A stretch of DNA of 10,172 nucleotides from Gemmatimonas sp. UBA2094 (lineage in GTDB: Bacteria > Gemmatimonadota > Gemmatimonadetes > Gemmatimonadales > Gemmatimonadaceae): NCBI GenBank assembly GCA_002331565.1, contig DCZC01000011.1, positions 4,245 through 14,416 on the forward strand. Reading direction: 5' to 3'. Shown here in pieces: positions 1-7,288 of this stretch. The position numbers and the translations under genes are program-made. The notes under the pieces are model-generated. The model was not told the origin of the DNA and searched no databases. It saw only the letters and a program-made list of their open reading frames with translations. Every line of letters begins with the position of its first letter. The stretch's first letter is position 1.

Positions 1-14
1 CCCCGCCCGCGGGG
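1..14. repeat. GC-rich hairpin ahead of the epimerase gene
   Basis: The first 14 bases form a perfect hairpin: stem CCCCG/CGGGG with a four-base loop. It ends 15 bases before the epimerase start codon. It could be the remains of a terminator of a gene to the left, but there is no T-run after it and the left flank is missing, so its role cannot be decided. Its nearness to the ribosome binding site (AGGA at 19-22) means it could also influence translation. Confidence 0.25.
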
Positions 15-29
15 CTTCAGGACACGGAT

Positions 30-1040
30 ATGGCAAAGATTCTCGTCACCGGCGCCGCCGGCTTCATCGGCTACCACACGAGTGAGCGCCTGCTCGCGCG
101 CGGCGACGAGGTGGTGGGACTCGACAACCTGAACGACTACTACGACCCCACGCTCAAGGAGGCGCGCCTCGCGCGACTGCAAGGCGCACCGGGCTTCAAA
201 TTCGTTCGCATGGATCTGGGTGACCGCGCGGGCATCGAGCAGCTCTTCGCCACCGAGCGCTTCGACAAAGTGATCAACCTCGCCGCGCAGGCCGGGGTGC
301 GCTACTCGCTCACCAATCCGCATACGTACATCGACAGCAACCTCGTGGGCTTCCTGCACATCCTCGAGGGGTGCCGGCACCACGGCGTCCAGCACCTCAC
401 GTACGCCAGTTCATCGAGCGTGTACGGCGCCAACACGGCGATGCCCTTCTCGGTGCACCAGAACGTGGATCACCCGCTGTCGCTCTATGCCGCCACGAAG
501 AAGGCCAACGAGCTGATGGCGCACACGTACAGCCATCTGTACGGGCTGCCCACTACGGGGCTGCGCTTCTTCACGGTATACGGACCGTGGGGCCGTCCGG
601 ACATGGCGCTGTTCCTGTTCACCAAGGCCATTCTCGAGGGGCGGCCCATCGACGTGTTCAATCACGGCAGGATGCGCCGGGATTTCACGTTCATCGACGA
701 CATCGTGGAAGGGGTGATCCGTACCAGCGATCACACGGCGCCGGTGAACGCCGACTGGGACAGCAACCACCCCGACCCGGCCACCAGCAAGGCCCCGTAC
801 CGCCTCTACAACATCGGGAACAACAATCCCGTCGAGCTCATGCATCTCATCGGCACGCTCGAGCAGGCGCTGGGACGTACGGCGGCGAAGAACATGCTGC
901 CCATGCAGATGGGGGATGTGCCGGCCACCTACGCAGACGTACAGGCGCTCGAGCGGGACGTCGGCTTCGCGCCGAAGACGAGTATCGAAACCGGCGTAGC
1001 GCGTTTCGTGGAGTGGTACCGCTCGTACTATGGCACCTGA
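30..1040 (+). CDS. NAD-dependent epimerase, UDP-glucuronate 4-epimerase-like
   Basis: A 336-residue extended short-chain dehydrogenase that most resembles UDP-glucuronate 4-epimerases (LpsL/CapI/GAE group). These interconvert UDP-glucuronate and UDP-galacturonate in the cytoplasm to supply capsule, LPS or exopolysaccharide synthesis. Visible features: the Rossmann NAD-binding motif TGAAGFIG (residues 7-14, glycines 8, 11 and 14); an acidic residue after strand 2 (D32) in the group-typical segment LDNLNDYYD (31-39); the serine stretch ASSSSVYG (126-133); and the catalytic Y153-x-x-x-K157 pair. The segment [12 protein letters not shown] (184-195) and GDVPATYAD (295-303) are typical of the UDP-glucuronate epimerase branch. 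The length is normal for the family. The ATG at 30 has AGGA at 19-22, seven bases upstream, which supports this start. It is the only plus-strand gene and converges with the SURF1 gene. The exact sugar substrate (glucuronate versus another UDP-sugar) is inferred from motifs and not proven. Confidence 0.93.
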   Translation: MAKILVTGAAGFIGYHTSERLLARGDEVVGLDNLNDYYDPTLKEARLARLQGAPGFKFVRMDLGDRAGIEQLFATERFDKVINLAAQAGVRYSLTNPHTYIDSNLVGFLHILEGCRHHGVQHLTYASSSSVYGANTAMPFSVHQNVDHPLSLYAATKKANELMAHTYSHLYGLPTTGLRFFTVYGPWGRPDMALFLFTKAILEGRPIDVFNHGRMRRDFTFIDDIVEGVIRTSDHTAPVNADWDSNHPDPATSKAPYRLYNIGNNNPVELMHLIGTLEQALGRTAAKNMLPMQMGDVPATYADVQALERDVGFAPKTSIETGVARFVEWYRSYYGT

Positions 1041-1049
1041 GCGCTCAGG
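1036..1049. repeat. 14-bp perfect palindrome over the epimerase stop codon
   Basis: CCTGAGCGCTCAGG reads the same on both strands and includes the epimerase stop codon TGA at 1038-1040. Its right arm (GCTCAG, 1043-1048) can alternatively pair with CTGAGC at 1076-1081. It lies between two convergent genes, so a role in transcript 3'-end formation or stability is possible. No T-run follows. Confidence 0.45.
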
Positions 1050-1081
1050 CCGATCAAGGGGTCAGCCTCGTTGATCTGAGC
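1043..1081. terminator. Possible bidirectional hairpin between convergent genes
   Basis: An imperfect inverted repeat lies in the 97-base gap between the epimerase and SURF1 stop codons. GCTCAG (1043-1048) pairs with CTGAGC (1076-1081), and ATCAA (1053-1057) pairs with TTGAT (1071-1075). This leaves a four-base bulge on the left and a 13-base loop. The position suits a shared terminator for converging genes. Neither side has a T-run, so this is not a classical intrinsic terminator, and the rest of the gap (1082-1137) shows nothing else recognisable. Confidence 0.35.
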
Positions 1082-1137
1082 CCGCAGCGATGTGCCTCAC
1101 CTTGCTGCCTGCGCGCAACAGGGGGGCACGCCGCCGA

Positions 1138-1857
1138 TCATTTCCGCCTCGTTCGGGTGAACGCGAGAAATCCGACGACGAAGACGGTCGCAAACGAGAA
1201 CCACTGCAGCGCGTAGCTGAGATGCGGGCCCTCCGTGATCGGCGGCGGCGGCACCCGGCTGGGGCGCGTGATGTCCGTCATGGTCGTGTCCCCCAATACC
1301 AGCAGGACGAACGGCGCAACGGGGCGACCGATGAGCGTGGCAATCGAATCGGGATTGAGCAGCCGCATGGCGCGCGGTGACGACTGCATGCGTGCCTGCC
1401 CCGCCCGTACGGGAGGAAACGACGTGAGCAGCGTTTCGACGTGCAGCGTGTCGCTTTCGCGCGCTTTGCCGAAATCCACGGTGCGTCCGTCGGCCGCATA
1501 GAGATAACCGCGCAGCACGAGCACCGCGGTATCGCCCCAGCTCCCGTCGAGTGGATGCACCGGTGTCAGCAGATGCACGCCGGGGGAGCCGTTCTGCGTG
1601 CGCGTGGCGTGTACGAGTTCGTGCTCGTAATCGGCCACGGCGTCGACACGCACGCGCCGCCAGTGCGTGACGCTCGTATCCTGACCGCGAAGATCGGCCA
1701 CGGATAACACGGGCGCCACGCCGCGTTCCGTCACGATCGCGTTCTGCGTGCGACGTTGCTGCAGGCGATCGAGTTGCCAGAGGCCGAGGCGCACGCAAAC
1801 CGCCGCGGCAACGGTCGTGAGGATGCCAAAGGTGATTGTCTTAGCCGTGCTGCTCAT
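1138..1857 (-). CDS. SURF1 family cytochrome oxidase assembly protein
   Basis: A 239-residue inner-membrane protein of the SURF1/Shy1 family, which helps assemble cytochrome c oxidase, probably at the heme a insertion step. The family layout is clear. An N-terminal TM helix (about residues 8-24) runs into the hallmark RLGLWQLDRLQQRR (23-36). A periplasmic domain of about 170 residues follows, with the family-typical LVLRGYL (113-119). The C-terminal signature EGPHLSYALQWFSFA (209-223) leads into the second TM helix (to about 234). Length and two-TM topology match bacterial SURF1. The ATG at 1857 lies 9 bases after the glgB stop codon with only a weak Shine-Dalgarno (GGG), suggesting co-transcription or coupled translation with glgB. 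No cytochrome oxidase subunit genes (ctaCDE) or heme synthesis genes are in this window, so the usual neighbourhood is missing here. Assignment to the family is firm; the oxidase it serves is not visible. Confidence 0.93.
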   Translation of the reverse strand: MSSTAKTITFGILTTVAAAVCVRLGLWQLDRLQQRRTQNAIVTERGVAPVLSVADLRGQDTSVTHWRRVRVDAVADYEHELVHATRTQNGSPGVHLLTPVHPLDGSWGDTAVLVLRGYLYAADGRTVDFGKARESDTLHVETLLTSFPPVRAGQARMQSSPRAMRLLNPDSIATLIGRPVAPFVLLVLGDTTMTDITRPSRVPPPPITEGPHLSYALQWFSFATVFVVGFLAFTRTRRK

Positions 1858-1866
1858 GCGGACCCG

Positions 1867-4179
1867 TTATCTCTCGTTGGCGGCCAAGTGCGTTGGCGCC
1901 TTTGGCCTGTTTCCCTTCTTTGCCTTCTTCTTCGGCGTTGACTCGACTGCGCCGATGGAGGCAGCAGGCCCCTCCTCGGGGAGCGTATCGGGCACGAGCA
2001 CCAGCATGCTGAGCGGTGGCAGCGACATGGCGAGGGAATGCTCGAAGCCGTGATAGGGTACGGCTTCCGCTCGGGCCGTCTCGGGCACCGGAAAGCCACT
2101 GCCGGCGAACTGCGGTGCGTCCGAATTGATGGCCACCCGGTACGTCGCATCGGCGGGTACCCCGAGACGATACGCCGGGCGCGGTACCGGCGTGAGATTG
2201 AGCACCACCAGCGCGTGCTCACGCCCGTCGAAGCGCGCGTACGAGAACACGGACTGCTCACGATCCGCCACGTCGATCCAGCGGTAACCGGCCGGCTCAT
2301 GATCGGCGCGCCACAGGCAGGGCAGCTGCTGATACAGCGCACCAAGCGCCCCCACGTACTCCATGAGCCCGCGGCGACGCGGATCCTCGAGCAGGTGCCA
2401 CTCGAGACTCACATCGTGGTTCCACTCGTGATGCGCACCGAGCTCGACTCCCATGAAGAACAGCGACTTGCCCGGGCGCGTGATGGAGTACCCGATGAGC
2501 GTACGCAGGTTCGCCAGCTTCTGCCACACATCGCCGGGCATCTTCTCCAGCAGCGATTTCTTGAGGTGCACCACTTCGTCGTGTGACAGCGGATTGACGA
2601 ATTTCTCGCTGTACTCGTACCACATCGCGAAGGTGAGCTTGTCGTGCACGCCTTTGCGGAAGAAGGGATCGACCTTGTAGTAGTCGAGGGTATCGTGCAT
2701 CCAGCCCATGTTCCACTTGAACGTGAACCCCAACCCCCCTTCACCGATGGGCGCGGTGACCTTGGGCCACGCAGTGCTCTCCTCGGCGACGGTGATCACC
2801 CCCGGATGCAGCGAATGCACCGCGTGATTGAGCTGCTTGAGGAACGACATCGCGTCGAGGTTCTCGCGTCCGCCGTGCCGATTGCGCAGCCACTGTCCGG
2901 CCGCTCGGCCGTAGTCGAGATACAGCATCGAAGCCACGGCATCCACCCGCAACCCGTCGATGTGAAACTCCTCGATCCAGTAGAGGGCATTCGCCACGAG
3001 GAAATTCCGCACCTCGTGCCGCGCGTAATTGAAGATGTGCGTACCCCATTCGGGGTGATCGCCGAGGCGCGGATCCTCGTGTTCGTAGCAAGCCGTGCCG
3101 TCGAAGCGGCGCAGGGCCCAGTCGTCCTTGGGAAAGTGCGCTGGCACCCAATCGAGTAGCACCCCAATGCCGGCCTGGTGCAACGTGTCCACGAGGGCGC
3201 GAAAGTCGTCTGGCGTGCCGAAGCGCGACGTGGGCGCGTAATAGCCGCCCACCTGATACCCCCACGAGCCGCCGAATGGATGCTCCTGCACCGGGAGGAG
3301 CTCCACGTGCGTGAACCCCAACCGGCGCACGTGATCCGCCAGCTTGGGCGCGATCTCGCCGTAGCTCAGCATCCGGTTGTCCGCACCGCGCACCCACGAA
3401 CCAAGATGGACCTCATACACGATCATCGGCTCGCGCAGCGGATCGCTCTCGGCGCGCTGCGACAACCAGGCGCCGTCGTTCCACGCATACCCGCTGCGCC
3501 CCTGCACGATGCTCGCGACGCCGGGTGACTGTTCGAGCTTGAACGCATACGGATCGGTCTTCACGCAGATATCACCGCTGCGCGCAAGAATCTCGTACTT
3601 GTACAGCGCCTCGGCTTCGACACCGGGCACGAAGAGTTCGAACACGCCGCTGGTGCCCAGCATGCGCATGGTGTGCGCGCGGCCGTCCCACGCATTGAAC
3701 GACCCGATCACACTGACTCGCACCGCGTTCGGGGCCCAGACAGCGAAGGCCGTGCCACGCACCCCGTCGATCTCGCACGGATGCGCGCCAAGCTTCTCCC
3801 ACAGCCGCAGATGCCGCCCCTCGTTGAAGAGGTGCAGGTCCATCTCGCGCAGTGTGGGCGCAAAGCGATACGGGTCGTGCTGCATCCGGCGCTGCCCCTC
3901 ACCATCGGTTACGACCAGACGATACGGGATCGGCAGCCGACGGTCCGAGAGAAAGGCGACGAACAGTCCGTGAGCCTCACGCCGCATCGGGAATTCGTGC
4001 TCACCCACCAGCACCGCCACCTGGGCGGCGGTCGGCAAAAAGGCGCGCACCATCACCCCGTTCACTCCGTCGACGACGGCCGCATGAGCACCCAACAGGT
4101 CATGCGGATGCATGGACTCCCCGCAAACCAGACGGCTTGCGGCAGTACTGTCGGCGGGGGGCACGCGGAGCGTGGTCAT
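1867..4179 (-). CDS. glgB: 1,4-alpha-glucan branching enzyme (GH13)
   Basis: A 770-residue cytoplasmic glycogen branching enzyme, which cuts alpha-1,4 glucan chains and re-attaches the piece as an alpha-1,6 branch. Domains in order: an N1 domain (about 15-125), a CBM48 domain (about 140-225, with FAVWAPNA at 145-152 and GSFNAWDG at 159-166), the GH13 barrel (about 250-610) and a C-terminal beta domain (about 640-735). Catalytic positions are intact: nucleophile D413 in GLRVDAVAS, acid/base E466 in VAEEST, and D534 in LSHDEVVH. Region I is DWVPAHFP (343-350). No Shine-Dalgarno precedes the ATG at 4179. An internal ATG at 4113 has GGGGAG three bases upstream. However, residues 17-32 (LVCGES then HPHDLLGAH) align with the conserved N-terminus of long-form GlgB, which favours 4179. 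After about residue 735 there is an unusual lysine- and proline-rich tail (KKKAKKGNRPK). glgA, glgC and glgP are absent from this window. Confidence 0.96.
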   Translation of the reverse strand: MTTLRVPPADSTAASRLVCGESMHPHDLLGAHAAVVDGVNGVMVRAFLPTAAQVAVLVGEHEFPMRREAHGLFVAFLSDRRLPIPYRLVVTDGEGQRRMQHDPYRFAPTLREMDLHLFNEGRHLRLWEKLGAHPCEIDGVRGTAFAVWAPNAVRVSVIGSFNAWDGRAHTMRMLGTSGVFELFVPGVEAEALYKYEILARSGDICVKTDPYAFKLEQSPGVASIVQGRSGYAWNDGAWLSQRAESDPLREPMIVYEVHLGSWVRGADNRMLSYGEIAPKLADHVRRLGFTHVELLPVQEHPFGGSWGYQVGGYYAPTSRFGTPDDFRALVDTLHQAGIGVLLDWVPAHFPKDDWALRRFDGTACYEHEDPRLGDHPEWGTHIFNYARHEVRNFLVANALYWIEEFHIDGLRVDAVASMLYLDYGRAAGQWLRNRHGGRENLDAMSFLKQLNHAVHSLHPGVITVAEESTAWPKVTAPIGEGGLGFTFKWNMGWMHDTLDYYKVDPFFRKGVHDKLTFAMWYEYSEKFVNPLSHDEVVHLKKSLLEKMPGDVWQKLANLRTLIGYSITRPGKSLFFMGVELGAHHEWNHDVSLEWHLLEDPRRRGLMEYVGALGALYQQLPCLWRADHEPAGYRWIDVADREQSVFSYARFDGREHALVVLNLTPVPRPAYRLGVPADATYRVAINSDAPQFAGSGFPVPETARAEAVPYHGFEHSLAMSLPPLSMLVLVPDTLPEEGPAASIGAVESTPKKKAKKGNRPKAPTHLAANER

Positions 4180-4230
4180 GCCATCAATCTAGGGGACGGA
4201 CGGGTGCGAAAGCCTCCCCCGCGTGCGGGA

Positions 4231-5052
4231 TCAGAACAGCGTGGGTTGCTCCCCGATGGACAGCGGGTCGACCGTGGGTATCGCGAGCCGCTCCTGCAGC
4301 ATGCGCACCGACGCCGGCGCATGCCCGGCGAAATGATTGTTCACGAAGCCGAAGATCTCCCGCACCTGTCCCTGCAACACGGGCATCATGCGCGCCCACG
4401 CGTCGAGTTCGACGCTCCGGTCCACCTGCAGATGCGAGTAATCGGTGATCGTGCGATCGGGGCCCATCCACCGCAGGTAGGTGAAGTCTGCCGTGGGCTG
4501 CTCACACAACTTCAGCAGCCATTCGCGCGGGATCCACTTGCCGTCACTCAGCGCCAAGGCGACGCGATGCTCACGCAGCAGGTCGAGCACCCGGCGTCGT
4601 ACCCACGCCGGCTGACGGAACTCCACGGCAAAGCGCAGATCGCGGGGGAGCAGCTGCAGGAACTCGGCGAAGGCCTTGCCCTGCCGCGGGGCGAAGTAGG
4701 GGGCGCATTGAATGAGAATGGGCCCCAGCCTGGAGCCGAGTTCGCGCATCCGCTCCGTGAACGCAAACAGCAGCTCCTCACACCCGGCGAAGCGCCGCTC
4801 GTGGGTGATCTGCTGCGGCATCTTGCAGGTGAAGACGAAGCCGTCGGGCACCCGCTGCGCCCAGCCCCGCACGGTACTCGCCGGCGGGATGGCGTAGAAG
4901 GTGGAATCGATCTCCACGGTCTCGAACGCACGCGCGAACGTCCGCAGGAAATCTGCGGGCCGAGTGCCGGTCGGATAGAACGGGCCCACCCACGCGGGGT
5001 AGTTCCATCCCTGTGTCCCGAAACGTACGCGCGCGGGATTCACCGGCGGCAT
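4231..5052 (-). CDS. DUF72 family protein (YecE-like TIM barrel)
   Basis: A 273-residue protein of the DUF72/COG1801 (YecE) family, predicted cytoplasmic TIM-barrel proteins of unproven biochemical function. Family marks: GTQGWNYPAWVGPFYP near the N-terminus, FETVEIDSTFYAIP, FTCKMPQQITH, AVEFRQPAW and the C-terminal FVNNHFAGHAP segment. Length is normal. The frame is open back to 5157, but that extension lies inside the preceding lipocalin gene and is arginine-rich non-family sequence. The ATG at 5052 sits 5 bases after the upstream stop codon, just before the conserved core (RVRFGTQGW), and is chosen as the start. Its Shine-Dalgarno is poor, so translation may depend on ribosomes finishing the upstream gene. 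It is the last gene of the tightly packed transporter run. Whether it works with the transporter is unknown; close packing is the only evidence. Confidence 0.9.
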   Translation of the reverse strand: MPPVNPARVRFGTQGWNYPAWVGPFYPTGTRPADFLRTFARAFETVEIDSTFYAIPPASTVRGWAQRVPDGFVFTCKMPQQITHERRFAGCEELLFAFTERMRELGSRLGPILIQCAPYFAPRQGKAFAEFLQLLPRDLRFAVEFRQPAWVRRRVLDLLREHRVALALSDGKWIPREWLLKLCEQPTADFTYLRWMGPDRTITDYSHLQVDRSVELDAWARMMPVLQGQVREIFGFVNNHFAGHAPASVRMLQERLAIPTVDPLSIGEQPTLF

Positions 5053-5057
5053 GTGCG

Positions 5058-6572
5058 TCAGCGATACGTTTCGAAGAATCCGCGGCCGCGGCCGTCGAGC
5101 GCCTTGCCTCGGATGCGGCCGCTGATCCGGGCCTCGCCGGCCATCTGCACGAACCACGGCCGCGCGAGGCCACGCGCATAGTCGCCCTCGCCACGCTCGG
5201 CGAGCCCCTGGCGCGTGTCGGTGGCCACGGCATCGTCAACCGCGAGCTGCACGCGCAACGTATCGGCCCCGCGCACGTCGAACAGGGTCGCCGTGGCCGG
5301 GACCGCGAGCGGACCGTCCGCAGTCTGTACCACGCGCGCGTCGTCGTACCGGATGACCTTGGGACGGAAGAGCGCGAGAAACCCGCGCGCATCGGTGACG
5401 TACACGAAGAGCGGCGAAGTCCCACCCGCCGTGTCTTCCGGCTTTACGCGCCCATACAGCAGCGTATACTCGCCGGCGCGCGTGGCACCCCACTCCCAGG
5501 TGACGCCACGCCAGCCGCCCCAGTTGTGGTCGTGGTACGCCTGCGCATCCACGTACTCGTCGCACCGCGAGGCCACGCAGATGCGCCCCGTAGCCGTGGC
5601 GCGCAATGCCGGTACTGCGTAGCCCGAGGCGAAGTCCCCGCTCGCGAGCGTCGCGCCGGGAAACTCCACCCGGGGAGCGGGGCTCACGACGAGATCGACG
5701 GCCAGCGTCGCACCACTACTCGCTTCGCGTACGACCGACTTCACCGCGTAGCGACCGTCGGGCAGCACGGTCACGCTGCCTTCACCGATACGGACATCGG
5801 CGTCACGACGGCTGAAGCGCACCCGATCGCGCGTCACGTTGGTCACGAAACGTCGAGGCGCCTTCCCCCGCTCGTGCAACGTGACGAGCAGCTGGCCACC
5901 CCAGCGGTCCCCGCGCACGTCTCCGCCGACGAGGAACGTGATGAATGCCCAACGCGACGCGTCGGGCGACAGGACGTTGAAGTAGTGCCACTCGCCCCAT
6001 GAGTCGGCGTTTGCGAGTCCGTCGTTGGGCCGGTGAAAATGATCGACGTCGTGCCGCAGCTCGGCCAGTGTTGGGGCGGTCCAGCGCCGGTCACCCGCGT
6101 CGTCGTCCCACGCCCCTTGTGCGATTTCGGGCATGGCGCCGAGCGTGCGTGTCGCCGACGGCACTTCACCGGTGGCGCGAACAGGATGTTCCACCCCATC
6201 CGGCGTGGTGAGATACAGCAGTTTTCCCTCGAGCTGCGGCGCCGCCACGGTCACCGCATCGGCCAATCGCGGACTGCTCAACACCTGCCGGTGCACGAAC
6301 CGCGCGTTGGGCACCGAGAAGAACAGTCCGCCCAATCCGCCTGTGGTGAGTACCTCGATGTCGATACCCTCCGGCAACACCGTCACCTGTCCGCCACCCA
6401 CGAGCCGCTCCTGACTGGCCTGCCTCACCATGGCTTCGCCCACCGCCAGCAGCACGACCATCACCCCCACGCCCACACCGAAGCCGCCACACAACAGCAA
6501 GGCACGCCACGGCCGCGAGGTAACGGTGCGCCAGGCCAACAGCCACGACGTCCCCAGGCGCTCTCTCTGCAT
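5058..6572 (-). CDS. Permease N-terminal half fused to CrtC/AttH lipocalin-like domain
   Basis: A 504-residue two-part protein. Residues 1-46 form a cytoplasmic start (WRTVTSRPWRALLL) and one TM helix (about 24-46), as in FtsX/MacB permeases. Residues about 47-180 match the first half of a MacB-type periplasmic domain: GGQVTVLPEG (60-69) aligns with GYQLRVSPKG of the neighbouring permease (7281-8498), and a later segment ends in GAMP (145-148) where that permease has GRDMP. From about 190 the protein is a CrtC/AttH (lipocalin-like) domain: WGEWHYFNVL (192-201), the hallmark YHDHNWGGW (346-354) with TWEWG (358-362), and the C-terminal GRGFFETYR. C332 and C337 could form a disulfide. The three C-terminal permease helices are absent. 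The lipocalin should therefore face the periplasm, anchored by one helix. CrtC/AttH proteins are thought to bind hydrophobic molecules; some hydrate carotenoids, but no carotenoid gene is nearby. The ATG at 6572 has AAGG (6579-6582) six bases upstream, overlapping the ATPase stop codon. Confidence 0.88.
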   Translation of the reverse strand: MQRERLGTSWLLAWRTVTSRPWRALLLCGGFGVGVGVMVVLLAVGEAMVRQASQERLVGGGQVTVLPEGIDIEVLTTGGLGGLFFSVPNARFVHRQVLSSPRLADAVTVAAPQLEGKLLYLTTPDGVEHPVRATGEVPSATRTLGAMPEIAQGAWDDDAGDRRWTAPTLAELRHDVDHFHRPNDGLANADSWGEWHYFNVLSPDASRWAFITFLVGGDVRGDRWGGQLLVTLHERGKAPRRFVTNVTRDRVRFSRRDADVRIGEGSVTVLPDGRYAVKSVVREASSGATLAVDLVVSPAPRVEFPGATLASGDFASGYAVPALRATATGRICVASRCDEYVDAQAYHDHNWGGWRGVTWEWGATRAGEYTLLYGRVKPEDTAGGTSPLFVYVTDARGFLALFRPKVIRYDDARVVQTADGPLAVPATATLFDVRGADTLRVQLAVDDAVATDTRQGLAERGEGDYARGLARPWFVQMAGEARISGRIRGKALDGRGRGFFETYR

Positions 6573-6580
6573 GCGATGCC

Positions 6581-7288
6581 TTACCCGTTCACGCGCGGCG
6601 TATCACTCGCCACGCGTCCGTCGAGCAGGCGAATCACACGACGGGCGGAGTTGGCAACCACGCTGTCGTGCGTCACGAACACGAGCGTCGTGCCATCACG
6701 ATTGAGCTGCCCGAACAGCGCCAGCAGCTTCTCTCCGGTCGTGGCGTCGAGCTCGCCGGTGGGCTCGTCAGCGAGCAGCAACGCCGGCTCGTTGGCGAGT
6801 GCGCGGGCAATCGCCACACGCTGCTGTTCACCGCCCGACAATTGCGTGGGCCGGTGCCCACGCCGGTCGCCGAGCCCCACGTAACCGAGCAGCTCGGAGG
6901 CTCGCGCTCGGCGCGCCGCCTTGCCCAAACCGGCCTCGGCGAGGGGCAACTCTACGTTCTCCTGCGCCGAAAGGGTCGGCATGAGGTAGAAGCGCTGGAA
7001 CACGAACCCGATGTGCCGGAGCCGGAACGCCGTGGCCTCGGCATCACCGAGTTGCGCCGTGTCACGGCCGTTCACGAACACGCGTCCGGAACTGGGCGCA
7101 TCGATGGCGCCAAGCAGATGCAGCAGCGTGCTCTTGCCGCACCCCGATGGCCCCGTGATAGCGGCGAACTCGCCTCGCGCGATGTCGAGATCGATGCCGC
7201 GCACGGCGTGCACCTCGGCATCACCCATGGTGTACCGGCGGTGTACCTGTTCGCAGCGGATCACCGAACCGGAAAATGCGTCAGCCAA
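6581..7288 (-). CDS. ABC transporter ATPase, LolD/MacB type
   Basis: A 235-residue cytoplasmic ATPase of the LolD/MacB/FtsE group, which powers FtsX-type permeases that work on the outer face of the inner membrane and do not carry substrate through a channel. All motifs are intact: Walker A GPSGCGKST (46-54), Q-loop Q98 in GFVFQRFYLMP, signature LSGGEQQRVAIARAL (150-164), Walker B and D-loop ALLLADEPTGELD (169-181) and switch histidine H207 (FVTHD). The start is a TTG at 7288, supported by GAGGA at 7294-7298, five bases upstream. The gene overlaps the preceding permease gene by 8 bases, indicating translational coupling. Its stop codon lies 8 bases before the lipocalin gene. It is expected to pair with the two permease products of this operon and not with an unrelated system, since all lie in the same packed run. 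The substrate is unknown. Confidence 0.95.
   Translation of the reverse strand: MADAFSGSVIRCEQVHRRYTMGDAEVHAVRGIDLDIARGEFAAITGPSGCGKSTLLHLLGAIDAPSSGRVFVNGRDTAQLGDAEATAFRLRHIGFVFQRFYLMPTLSAQENVELPLAEAGLGKAARRARASELLGYVGLGDRRGHRPTQLSGGEQQRVAIARALANEPALLLADEPTGELDATTGEKLLALFGQLNRDGTTLVFVTHDSVVANSARRVIRLLDGRVASDTPRVNG

Noticed and set aside
4111..4113. Internal ATG of glgB as the true start
   Set aside because: GGGGAG lies nearby, but the spacing is only three bases, and the residues before it (LVCGES) align with the conserved N-terminus of long-form GlgB.
4186..4191. TAGATT on the minus strand as a -10 box for glgB
   Set aside because: No -35-like hexamer lies at the expected distance, and it would place transcription start at or next to the ATG at 4179. 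Support is too weak for a promoter call.
4218..4229. Small hairpin CCCG/CGGG just after the DUF72 stop codon, considered as a terminator
   Set aside because: The stem is only four base pairs with a four-base loop, and no T-run follows on the minus strand. It is common by chance in DNA of this GC content.
5053..5157. N-terminal extension of the DUF72 frame
   Set aside because: It overlaps the end of the lipocalin gene, encodes arginine-rich sequence unrelated to DUF72, and the conserved core begins just after the ATG at 5052.
3673..5181. 502-codon open frame on the plus strand
   Set aside because: It lies antisense to glgB and the DUF72 gene, both of which have clear family motifs. Its product is rich in Arg, His, Pro and Gly with no recognisable domain, as expected of a shadow frame in GC-rich DNA.
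5013..6002. 329-codon open frame on the plus strand
   Set aside because: It is antisense to the lipocalin fusion gene, whose CrtC/AttH motifs are unambiguous. The composition is that of a shadow frame.
5058..6572. Carotenoid 1,2-hydratase (CrtC) as the function of the lipocalin protein
   Set aside because: The fold family is right, but there are no carotenoid genes nearby and the gene sits in an ABC transporter operon, which points to the AttH-type transport role instead.
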